From Gemmatimonadales bacterium (GTDB lineage Bacteria > Gemmatimonadota > Gemmatimonadetes > Gemmatimonadales > GWC2-71-9): 19,891 nucleotides of DNA. The translations under genes and the position numbers were made by a program. The notes under the pieces are model-generated. The model was not told the DNA's origin, searched no databases, and was given only the letters and a program-made list of their open reading frames with translations. The stretch spans positions 1-19,891 of the forward strand of contig JACCSZ010000427.1 of assembly GCA_013812695.1 (NCBI GenBank), in the 5' to 3' direction. This document shows, in pieces, positions 1-7,350 of this stretch (position 1 is the first letter of the stretch; each line of letters begins with the position of its first letter).

Positions 1-4
1 GAGC

Positions 5-1201
5 TCAGGTGGCCGGGGCAAGCGCTCCTCGTCGGCCGGCCGCGAGCGTCAGGCCCAGCCGCGCCGCGGCCTGCCGGAGCCGGTCCGGCGCCACGGTCAG
101 CGCGATGCGGAAATAGCCTTCGCCCGCCGGCCCGAACGCGCTGCCCGGCAGCACCACGACGCCGGTGTCCTCCAGCGCGCGCTTGGCGAACGCCGCCGAT
201 GCACTGCCGCCCGGCAGCGCCACCCACAGGTACATCGCCGCCTTCGGGGCCTCGAGCGCGAACCCGGCTTCGCGCAGCGCCGCCACCGCCGCGTCCCGCC
301 GCCGTTCGAGCTCCGCCCGGATGGGCGCGACGAGCGCTTCGGCCTGGTCGAGCGCCACGGCGCCGGCCTGCTGCACCGCCAGAAACGGCCCCGTGTCGGT
401 GTACGACTTGACCCGTGTCAGCGCGGTGATCAGCTCGGGGCGCCCGATCGCGAACCCGATCCGCCAGCCCGTCATCGAGAAGCTCTTCGACAACGAGAAG
501 AATTCCAGCGCGACCGCGCGCGCGCCCGGAATCTCGAAGATGCTGGGCGCCCGGTAGCCGTCGAAGGTGAGGTCGCAGTACGCGTTGTCGTACGCGAGCA
601 GGATATCGTAGCGCCGGCAGATCGCGACGGTGCGCTCGAGGTACTCGAGCGAGGCCACCGCGGCGGTGGGGTTGTTCGGGTAGTTGACGAACACCAGCCG
701 CGCGCGCTGGAGCACGGGCTCGGGCACGTGCTCCAGCTCGAGCAGGAACTCGTGCTCCGCCAGGAGCGGCGCGATGTACGGCTCGGCGCCGGCGAGGATG
801 GACCCCCCGATGTACGCCTGATAGCCCGGCTCGGGCACGATCGTGACGTCGCCCGGATTCACGACCGCGAACGGCAAGTGCGACAAGCCTTCCTTCGAGC
901 CGATGAGCGGCAGCGTCTCCGTCACCGGATCGAACTGGAAGCCGAACCGCCGCTCTACCCAGCGCGCCGCCGCCTGGCGAAAGGCGGGCAGCCCCTGCTG
1001 AAAGCCGTACTTGCTGTAGGCCGGATCCTGGAGCGCGTCGGACATGGCCTGCACGGCGACGGCGGGCGGCGGCGTGTCGTTGTCGCCCGCACCGAGATCG
1101 ATGACGTCCACGCCGGCCTCGATCAACTTGCGCTTGATCGCGGGGATCTCGGCCAGCGGATAGCCGGGGAGGGCGCGCAGCCGTTCGCTGAACTCGATCA
1201 T
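5..1201 (-). CDS. dapL: LL-diaminopimelate aminotransferase (DapL type)
   Basis: A 398-residue class I/II, fold-type I PLP aminotransferase. It probably converts tetrahydrodipicolinate plus glutamate directly to LL-diaminopimelate in the cytoplasm, which supplies lysine and peptidoglycan. Visible landmarks are LIGSKEG (about 99-105), NPGDV followed by PEPGY (about 115-127), NYPNNPT (173-179), the AYDNAY strand with PLP-ring Asp205, and the PLP lysine K239 within SLSKSFSMTGWRIGF. The wording around these motifs is that of the DapL family rather than of AspC or AlaA. The start is the ATG at 1201, which forms an ATGA overlap with the end of the upstream hydrolase gene. The open frame continues much further upstream, but that part is low-complexity Arg-rich shadow sequence. 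It is the last visible gene of the minus-strand unit and stops 5 bases from the window edge, so no terminator can be seen. A related aminotransferase of other specificity cannot be excluded. Confidence 0.88.
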   Translation of the reverse strand: MIEFSERLRALPGYPLAEIPAIKRKLIEAGVDVIDLGAGDNDTPPPAVAVQAMSDALQDPAYSKYGFQQGLPAFRQAAARWVERRFGFQFDPVTETLPLIGSKEGLSHLPFAVVNPGDVTIVPEPGYQAYIGGSILAGAEPYIAPLLAEHEFLLELEHVPEPVLQRARLVFVNYPNNPTAAVASLEYLERTVAICRRYDILLAYDNAYCDLTFDGYRAPSIFEIPGARAVALEFFSLSKSFSMTGWRIGFAIGRPELITALTRVKSYTDTGPFLAVQQAGAVALDQAEALVAPIRAELERRRDAAVAALREAGFALEAPKAAMYLWVALPGGSASAAFAKRALEDTGVVVLPGSAFGPAGEGYFRIALTVAPDRLRQAAARLGLTLAAGRRGALAPAT

Positions 1202-1824
1202 CGACGTGTGCCGTCCCGGACGGGGTTGGAGAGGACGCCGACGCCGGGAATCTCGACCTCCACGACGTCGCCATCGGCGAGCGCCCCGACGCCGGCCGGC
1301 GTCCCGGTGGCGATGAGGTCGCCCGGCTCGAGGGTCATGACGCCGCTGATGAAGGCCACCAGGAACGGAATCGTGAAATGCATGTCGGTGGCCGGAGCCC
1401 GCTGGCGCTCTTGGCCGTTCACCCGGCCGATGACCTCGAGCGCGCGCCAGTCGAGCCCGGTGCGCAGCTCCGGCCCCACCGGGCAGAACGTGTCGTATCC
1501 CTTGGCGCGCCCCCACTGGCCGTCGGTCTTCTGCAGGTCGCGACAGGTGACGTCGTTGACGCACACGAACCCGCCGATCCCGCGCTCGGCCTCGGCCTCA
1601 CCCGCGTCCCGCAGCCGCGTGCCGATCACCACGCCGATCTCGGCCTCGTGCTCGACCTGTCGCGAATCGCTCGGGAGCACGATCGCCTGACCCGGCCCGA
1701 TCAGCGCGCTGGGCGGCTTGAGAAACAGCATGGGCGTCGCGGGCACGTCGTTCCCGAGCTCTCGGGCGTGGGCGACGTAGTTGCGGCCGACGCACACGAT
1801 CTTCGACGGTCGCACCGGGATCAC
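1198..1824 (-). CDS. Fumarylacetoacetate hydrolase (FAH) family protein
   Basis: A single-domain FAH-superfamily enzyme of 208 residues, close to the usual length of the short FAHD1/YcgM-like group. The N-terminal signature KIVCVGRNYVAHARELG is clear. Metal ligands are expected at E60 and E62 in EHEAEIGVV and at D91 in VNDVTCRD, and the typical GDLIATGTPAGVG loop lies near the C-terminus. Family members are Mg2+-dependent C-C hydrolases or decarboxylases acting on acylpyruvates, oxaloacetate or aromatic breakdown intermediates. The substrate cannot be read from sequence. I chose the GTG at 1824 because it forms a GTGA overlap with the helicase stop; a second in-frame GTG three codons later is possible. 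The downstream ATGA junction couples it to dapL. No other aromatic catabolism genes are nearby, so oxaloacetate or acylpyruvate housekeeping is the likelier role (inference). Confidence 0.87.
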   Translation of the reverse strand: MIPVRPSKIVCVGRNYVAHARELGNDVPATPMLFLKPPSALIGPGQAIVLPSDSRQVEHEAEIGVVIGTRLRDAGEAEAERGIGGFVCVNDVTCRDLQKTDGQWGRAKGYDTFCPVGPELRTGLDWRALEVIGRVNGQERQRAPATDMHFTIPFLVAFISGVMTLEPGDLIATGTPAGVGALADGDVVEVEIPGVGVLSNPVRDGTRR

Positions 1825-4334
1825 GCGATGGCCCCGATTCCGTGCCGGGCGAAGAAGTCCTCGCACTTGGTGCGGACCTGCGACCAGCTCCCGATGACCC
1901 GGTCCGCGCGCGGCAACCCCCCGAGCAGCAGCGGGCCGTACCGCTTGGTGACGACTCGGCTGTCGAGCAGCACCACGACGCCCATGTCCTGCCGGCTCCG
2001 GATCAGCCGCCCGAACCCCTGCTTCAGCTTGAGCGCCGCGTGCGGCAGCAGGTAGTTCATGAAGCCGTCCTGCCCTTCCTCGGCGAGCCGCTCGAGCCGC
2101 GCCGCCGTCACCGGCTCGCTCGGGACCTTGAAAGGTAGCTTGTTGAGCACGAGGGTGCGGAGCGCTCGCCCGGGCACGTCGACTCCTTCCCAGAACGAGT
2201 CGGTGCCGAGCAAGATGGCGTTCTCCGCCTCGCGGAACCGCCGCAGCAGGACGTCCCGGGGCGCATCGCCCTGCACCAGCATCGGCCACCGGTTGCCGAG
2301 CACGCCGCGCAGTTCGTGCGCGGCCTTCCGCAGCGAGGCGTGACTGGTGAACAGGACGAACATCCCGCCGTCGGACGCATAGGCCAGGTCGGTGACGACC
2401 TGCACCACCGCCGTGGCGTGCGCGTGCTCGTCCTCGCGCGGCTCCGGCATGTCGTTGGGAATTCCGAACACGCACTGCGATGGATAGTCGAACGGCGACG
2501 CGAACACCTCGCGGACGGTGACCGGCGAATCCCCGCCGCTCAACCCCAAGCGCGACTCCACGAAGCCGAAGTCCCCGCCGGCGGCGAGCGTGGCGCTCGT
2601 GAGCACCACGGTGTCGAGGCGGTCGAACAGCAGCGACCGGAGCACCGGCGCCAGGTCCAGCGGCACGACCGACAGGCTCACACCCTGGCCGCGCTGCGCC
2701 CGCTCCATCCAGCGCACGGTGGGGGCCCCGCCTCCAGCCGGCCGGAGCGTCCGGTTGAGGCCGTCCGACACGCCGTCCAGCCGCCGCATGACCGCCCGCA
2801 GCTCCTGGAGGATCGTGCCCCGGCGCTCGGTGTCTTCCGACTCGGCGAGCCGGTCGGCGATCGTCTCGACGGTCTCCCGCAGCGCCCGGAACGCACCGAG
2901 CGCCGCGTCCAGCTCGAACGCCAGCCCCTCGTCCCAGATCTCGTCGGTGGCGAAGTCGTCGGCCAGCCGGAGCTGTCCGGCCGGCGCGCCGTCGAGCCGC
3001 TGATGGAGCCTGAGGAACATCGCTTCGCTGGCACGGCGCGCGTCGGCGATGGCCGGCAGCAGGCGCTGCTTGAGCAGATCGAGGCTCGCGCGGCTCAGCA
3101 GGTCGCCCCGGCTCATGAGCTCGTGCGCCAGCGTGGGCGCGAGACCGCGGCCATTGCGCTCGAACCGCGACAGCAGCCGGCGCACCGCCCGGTTGCTCAC
3201 CTGGACACCCAGGTGACTCGCGGCGACATCCTCCAGGTGATGCGCCTCGTCGAGCACCAGTCGCTTGTAGGGCGGCAGGACCGCGGCCTCCTCCCAGTTG
3301 TCCTGGGCCTGGCGGACCGAGAGGTCGGCCGCGAGCAGGTGATGGTTCACCACCACCACGTCCGCCTCCGCCGCGCGCCGGCGGGCCCGGAACAGGAAGC
3401 ACTTGTCGAAGTGGGTGCACTTGAGCCGCGTGCACAGGTCCGCTTCGGCGCTCACCTCGTCCCACACCTCGCCCGACGGTGTGACCGGCAGGTCGCTCAG
3501 CGTGCCGTCGGCGGTATGCCCCGCCCACTCGGCGATGCCCAGCAGCTCGTCGAGCTTATCCTGCTCCAGCAGGGTCCGTTGCGACGCCACCGCCTGGTGC
3601 ATGCGCGACAGGCAGAGATAGTTCCGCCAACCCTTGAGCAGCGCGAACGTCGGCGTGTACTCCGCCGTGCCGAGCGCCCGGCGCAGCATCGGCAGATCCT
3701 TGCCGACGAGCTGCTCCTGCAGGTTGATGGTGTTGGTGCTGACCACGGTGCGCTCGCCGTTGGCGCGCGCCCAGTGCAGCGCGGGCACCAGGTACGCGAA
3801 CGACTTGCCCACCCCCGTGCCGGCCTCCAGGATCTGCACACCGCCGTCGTTGTACCCGTCGGCGATGTACGCGGCCATGTCACGCTGGCTGCGCCGATCC
3901 TCGTACTGGCGGAGCTCCGCGGCCACCGGGCCGCCCTCGCCCAAGGTGTCGATGACGTCGAACGGATCGATGCGGACGACCGCCCGGTCGCGGGGAACTT
4001 CGACCACGACGTAGAGTTCGGTCGCGCCGTTGTCGATGATCCCGAATCCGATGCCGCCGTCGTGGAGCCGCGCCGCGACATCGAGGTCGGGGCCCGACGG
4101 ATCGAGCCGGCCGCTCGGGTGGTTGTGCAGGAGCATCTCGCCGCGCTGCGCCACACCCGGCAACGCCAGCACCAGCTCCACGGTGCCGCGCGCGACGGCC
4201 CGGGCCGCGGCCACCACGCCGTCCCGGTCCACCTGCGCCACGAAGGAGACCTCGCGCCCGCCCGCGGCGGTGATCTCCCCGGCGAGCAAGGCGCGGACGC
4301 CGGGGGCGATGCGCTCGGAATGGCCGGTGCTCAG
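1821..4334 (-). CDS. JAMM (RadC-like) domain fused to a DinG/XPD-family FeS helicase
   Basis: An 837-residue protein with two parts. Residues about 10-120 form a JAMM/MPN+ metalloprotease-like domain of RadC type: the candidate Glu28 in GREVSF is followed by HNHPSGRLDPSGPD (70-83), which satisfies H-x-H-x7-S-x2-D (H70, H72, S80, D83). Residues about 140-837 form a superfamily 2 helicase: Q-motif-like YEDRRSQRDMA, Walker A EAGTGVGKS (170-178), four Fe-S cysteines (C241, C301, C306, C312) with the same C-x4-C-x5-C spacing as E. coli DinG, LDEAHH (361-366), SAT (580-582), GTDSFWEGVDVPG and QGFGRLIRS (772-780). The helicase part is therefore expected to be a 5'-3' DNA helicase acting on R-loops, G4 structures or damaged DNA. 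No ATG, GTG or TTG is suitably placed for a start. The CTG at 4334 overlaps the upstream stop as CTGA and has AAGGAG 8 nt upstream; a TTG at 4289 is the alternative and lacks a Shine-Dalgarno site. The function of the JAMM half is unknown. Confidence 0.9.
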   Translation of the reverse strand: MSTGHSERIAPGVRALLAGEITAAGGREVSFVAQVDRDGVVAAARAVARGTVELVLALPGVAQRGEMLLHNHPSGRLDPSGPDLDVAARLHDGGIGFGIIDNGATELYVVVEVPRDRAVVRIDPFDVIDTLGEGGPVAAELRQYEDRRSQRDMAAYIADGYNDGGVQILEAGTGVGKSFAYLVPALHWARANGERTVVSTNTINLQEQLVGKDLPMLRRALGTAEYTPTFALLKGWRNYLCLSRMHQAVASQRTLLEQDKLDELLGIAEWAGHTADGTLSDLPVTPSGEVWDEVSAEADLCTRLKCTHFDKCFLFRARRRAAEADVVVVNHHLLAADLSVRQAQDNWEEAAVLPPYKRLVLDEAHHLEDVAASHLGVQVSNRAVRRLLSRFERNGRGLAPTLAHELMSRGDLLSRASLDLLKQRLLPAIADARRASEAMFLRLHQRLDGAPAGQLRLADDFATDEIWDEGLAFELDAALGAFRALRETVETIADRLAESEDTERRGTILQELRAVMRRLDGVSDGLNRTLRPAGGGAPTVRWMERAQRGQGVSLSVVPLDLAPVLRSLLFDRLDTVVLTSATLAAGGDFGFVESRLGLSGGDSPVTVREVFASPFDYPSQCVFGIPNDMPEPREDEHAHATAVVQVVTDLAYASDGGMFVLFTSHASLRKAAHELRGVLGNRWPMLVQGDAPRDVLLRRFREAENAILLGTDSFWEGVDVPGRALRTLVLNKLPFKVPSEPVTAARLERLAEEGQDGFMNYLLPHAALKLKQGFGRLIRSRQDMGVVVLLDSRVVTKRYGPLLLGGLPRADRVIGSWSQVRTKCEDFFARHGIGAIA

Positions 4335-5623
4335 GTCTTGAGCTCCTTCTTCTTCGCCGCGGGGAACAGGACGTTGTTGAGAATGAGCCGGTACCCCGGT
4401 GAGTGCGGGTGAAGCGAGAGATCGGTCGGCACGTCCCCGATCTGGTGCTGCGGATCCTCCGGATCGTGCCCCCCGAAGAACGTCCACGTGCCCTGGCCGT
4501 GTTCCCCGTGCACGTATTTCACCCAGGGCGCGCCGGGCTCGTCGGCGAGGACCGTGACGCCGGGCTTGAGCGTCCGCCGGCTGAACGAGGTGGTGAGTCC
4601 GTAGAAATCCGGCACGACCTGGCGGTGGCTCTGGACCAGCATCGTCGCCACCGGATCGATCTTGGCGCTGAAGTTGAACAGCGTGAACGATCCCAGCGGC
4701 TGGCGGCGCTCGGGCGAGTTGACCTGGTGGCCGTCGATATCCGAGTACACCGGCACCGTGGGACGGAGCTCGAGTTGCGCGCCCTGGAAGGCAAACGCCT
4801 CGTCCCAGCGCATCCGCGCGGACGCGTCGGCGTCCATCGGGGTCCCGTCGGCATACGCCGCTGCCAGGTCCACTCCGTTCGCCGCGAGGGCGAGGTCCAG
4901 CGTCTCGGTGGCGGTGCACATGGCGAACAGGAAGCCGCCCCGCCGCACGTACTCGGAGATCGCCACCGCCACCGCGCGCTTTTCGGCAGGCACCGACGGA
5001 TAGCCGAGCTGGCGCGCCATCGCGCGATTTCGCTCGACCATGTCTACCAGCCAGGGCGCTCCGGCATAGGTCAGGAAGAACTTGGAATACTGACCCGTGA
5101 AGTCCTCGTGATGGAGGTGCAGCCAATCGTAGGTCTTGAGCTTGGCGCCGAGCACCTCCGGATCCCATACCTTTTCGAATCTGATCCCCGCGTAGTTGAG
5201 CGCCATCGTCACCGCGTCGTCCCACGGCGCGGCGTTGGGCGGCGCGTACACGGCGACCTTGGGCGCCTTCTCGAGCGGCACGGCGTCCATGTTGCCGCCT
5301 TCGACCTCTCCGCGAATCTCGACCACCCGACCGTCGTCGAGCGCCTCGGTCGTGATCCCGTTGAGCGCGGCGTCTCGGGATATGGTGGCATCGGCCGGGA
5401 GGAGAAACGAGCCGTTCCGGTAGTTGAGGAGCCACTCCGCCCGGCCGCCACCCTCGAGCAGCCGGAACGTCAGTCCGTAGGCCTTGAGATGGTCCGCCTG
5501 GGTGTCGTCCATGGGGACGAGCATCCACGGCGCGCCCGAGCGCAGTCGCCAATGCGAAAGTGTGGGCGAGAGCGATGCCAGCCCCGCACAGCTTCGAGCC
5601 AGAAAGTCGCGCCGCCGCATCAT
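4331..5623 (-). CDS. Tat-exported conserved protein of the 'asparagine synthetase B'-labelled family (function unknown)
   Basis: A 430-residue protein with an N-terminal twin-arginine signal (MMRRRDFLARSCAGLASL), so it is probably exported folded. From memory, homologues in Bacteroidetes and Gemmatimonadota are often labelled 'asparagine synthetase B'. I see neither an N-terminal Cys nucleophile glutaminase nor an SGGxDS ATP-pyrophosphatase loop, so that name should not be taken literally. Family hallmarks visible are WMLVPMDDTQADHLKAYG (33-50), WLLNYRNGSF (64-73), LEKAPKVAVY, PWDDAVTMALNYAGI, WLHLHHEDFTGQY (167-179), GGFLFAMCTATET (229-241) with Cys236, FFGGHDPED and the C-terminal PGYRLILNNVLFPAAKKKE. 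The strand-GGFLFAMC-helix pattern resembles a class I glutamine amidotransferase-like nucleophile elbow (inference). The ATG at 5623 overlaps the TPR gene stop (ATGA); a second ATG follows at once at 5620. It sits in an envelope-protein run, which fits a periplasmic role. Confidence 0.8.
   Translation of the reverse strand: MMRRRDFLARSCAGLASLSPTLSHWRLRSGAPWMLVPMDDTQADHLKAYGLTFRLLEGGGRAEWLLNYRNGSFLLPADATISRDAALNGITTEALDDGRVVEIRGEVEGGNMDAVPLEKAPKVAVYAPPNAAPWDDAVTMALNYAGIRFEKVWDPEVLGAKLKTYDWLHLHHEDFTGQYSKFFLTYAGAPWLVDMVERNRAMARQLGYPSVPAEKRAVAVAISEYVRRGGFLFAMCTATETLDLALAANGVDLAAAYADGTPMDADASARMRWDEAFAFQGAQLELRPTVPVYSDIDGHQVNSPERRQPLGSFTLFNFSAKIDPVATMLVQSHRQVVPDFYGLTTSFSRRTLKPGVTVLADEPGAPWVKYVHGEHGQGTWTFFGGHDPEDPQHQIGDVPTDLSLHPHSPGYRLILNNVLFPAAKKKELKT
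4343..4348 (-). promoter_or_regulatory. Ribosome binding site deciding the CTG start of the JAMM-DinG gene
   Basis: The minus strand reads AAGGAG here, inside the last codons of the upstream gene, followed by an 8-nt spacer and then CTG at 4334-4332. It is one of the strongest Shine-Dalgarno matches in the eight-gene unit. It argues for CTG over the TTG at 4289, which has no purine-rich site at a useful distance. Confidence 0.6.
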
Positions 5624-7350
5624 GTGCGCGGCACCGCCCCGCGAGCTTCGTCCAGGCGCCGCCGTGCGTGGGGCACGAGCGCGCTTGCCGGATAGGTGAG
5701 GATCAGATGCTCGAGCTGCGCCACCGCCTCCCCCGGGCGGCGCTGGTCGAGCAGCAGCTCCGCCAGGGCGAGCTCGGCGGCGGGCGCGATCCCTGGCGCC
5801 TCGGGCACCGCCGCGGCCCTGAGCAGCCGCTCGGCGTCGGACGCCTGGCCGCTCGTCACCGCGAGCCGGCCCGCCAACAATCGAAGCCCGGCGCCGCCCT
5901 TGTCGGGCGGCAGGCCGCCGCCGACTCGCTCGAGGCCGGTCACGGCCGCCGCCGTATCGGCCCGCGCCAGTTGAAGCAAGGCATCACCCAGCGCCGGCAG
6001 GCTGTCCGCTTCGATCGGCTGCAGCAGCGCGAGCAGTGTCGTCCGGTCGGTCGCCTCGCCGCGATCGCCGGCGAACGGTCCCGCCGCCTTCAGCCGCTCG
6101 AGCGCGCCCCGCACGTCGCCGTGGTAGAGCCGGAGTCGTCCAGCGAGGGCGAGCCCATCCACCGTGCTGTCCGCGCCGAGCGTCGAATCCGCGCGCCGGA
6201 GATCGCCGGATTCGATATAGGCGACCACCAGTCGGCGCTGGAGCACGGCGTGCTCGTCGCCGCCCATCTCACCCCGGCGCTCGGCCAGCCGGCGCGCGGC
6301 CTCCTCCAACTTTCCCTCCCCGATCAGCACCTGCACCAGCGTCGCCGACGCGCCGCTCGAGATCGTCCCGGGCGCGCTCCGGTCCTCGGCGATCCCGACC
6401 AGCATGCGGCGCGCGGATTCGCGCTCGCCAGCGGCGGAGTAAACGCGCGCGGCGTCGAGCCGGAGCCGGGCGCGCTCCGCGTCCGGACTCCGCTCGGCGA
6501 TCAGCTCGAGCGCGCGCGCCTGCGCGACCCGGGCCTCGCGTCCGGGCTGCGTGCGGAGCTGGTCCAGCAAGCCGCGGAGTGCCTCGACGGCTACCGGCCG
6601 CGTCTCGGGCAGCGCCGCCCGCAACCTCTCGAGCGCACCGAGCGGGTCGCCCCACCGGGCTCGGAGTTCGGCCCCGATGCGGCGCGCCGTGAAGTCGTGC
6701 TCCCGGTCCACGGCGGCGAGCAGCGCGTCGCGTGCGGAATCCGGCGCCTGGGAAATGGTGCTCACCGCGGAGACGCGATACCCCGGAAGGCGGCGGACGG
6801 CGGGCAGCCACTCGCGGAGCGCGCCCTCAAAGTCGCCGTCCGCGAACGCCAGTTGCGCCAGCTCCGCAGCCATGGCGTCGGGCCGCTGGAGCTGCAGGCG
6901 ACCGCGCAGATACGCGGTCGCGGCGCCCGGTCGATCGCGGCGGCTCAAGGCCGCCGCGCCCCACTCGCGATACGGGGTCTCGTCGCCAGGCGCGGCGGCG
7001 GCCCAGCGCTCGGCCACGGAACGGAGGCTGTCCGGCTCCTCCGCCGCCGCATACGCGCGCAGGGCCACGCCGAATGCCGCGCCGCTCGCCGAAGGTGCGG
7101 CGAGTGCCGCGCGCGCCTGCGGCAGGATCTCGGCGCTCAACCCCATCGGGAGGAGCGCGCGCTCCAACCCGAGCAGCGCCGCCGCGTCCGCGGGCCGCTT
7201 CGCGAGCACGCCGCGATACGCGTCTGCCGCCCCGGCATAGTTGCCGCGCCGCTCCTGCTCGAACGCGCGCGACATGCCGGGGTCCTGCGCGCGGAGCGCG
7301 ACCGGCGCGAGCGCGACGATCGCGAGCAGCAGCACGGCGAGCCGCGTCAC
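5620..7350 (-). CDS. Secreted tetratricopeptide-repeat protein
   Basis: A 576-residue protein with a clear Sec signal peptide (MTRLAVLLLAIVALAPVALRA, probable cleavage before QDPG) followed by helical repeats to the end. TPR-like units are recognisable at the start of the mature protein (EQERRGNYAGAADAYRGVLA, then KRPADAAALLGLERAL) and again at the C-terminus (ALAELLLDQRRPGEAVAQLE followed by YPASALVPHARRRLDEA). The middle is a degenerate, Ala/Arg/Leu-rich helical solenoid. Such proteins act as periplasmic scaffolds, and no catalytic motif is visible. The GTG start at 7350 overlaps the DUF4175 stop (GTGA), and the stop overlaps the next ATG (ATGA). Tight coupling to the DUF4159 and DUF4175 genes suggests a shared envelope complex. 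The partner is not identifiable from sequence. Confidence 0.85.
   Translation of the reverse strand: MTRLAVLLLAIVALAPVALRAQDPGMSRAFEQERRGNYAGAADAYRGVLAKRPADAAALLGLERALLPMGLSAEILPQARAALAAPSASGAAFGVALRAYAAAEEPDSLRSVAERWAAAAPGDETPYREWGAAALSRRDRPGAATAYLRGRLQLQRPDAMAAELAQLAFADGDFEGALREWLPAVRRLPGYRVSAVSTISQAPDSARDALLAAVDREHDFTARRIGAELRARWGDPLGALERLRAALPETRPVAVEALRGLLDQLRTQPGREARVAQARALELIAERSPDAERARLRLDAARVYSAAGERESARRMLVGIAEDRSAPGTISSGASATLVQVLIGEGKLEEAARRLAERRGEMGGDEHAVLQRRLVVAYIESGDLRRADSTLGADSTVDGLALAGRLRLYHGDVRGALERLKAAGPFAGDRGEATDRTTLLALLQPIEADSLPALGDALLQLARADTAAAVTGLERVGGGLPPDKGGAGLRLLAGRLAVTSGQASDAERLLRAAAVPEAPGIAPAAELALAELLLDQRRPGEAVAQLEHLILTYPASALVPHARRRLDEARGAVPRT

Noticed and set aside
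1202..1564. Upstream extension of the dapL frame
   Set aside because: The 121 extra residues are Arg/His/Gly-rich noise overlapping the FAH gene. The family N-terminus starts at the ATG at 1201.
2316..4412. A long open frame on the plus strand opposite the helicase gene (about 698 codons)
   Set aside because: It is an antisense shadow caused by the GC-rich third positions of the real gene. The translation is rich in Arg, His, Gln and Val with no recognisable domain, while the other strand encodes a complete helicase.
4331..5623. True asparagine synthetase (AsnB)
   Set aside because: No catalytic N-terminal Cys, no SGGxDS loop, and an export signal is present. I kept the name only to identify the family.
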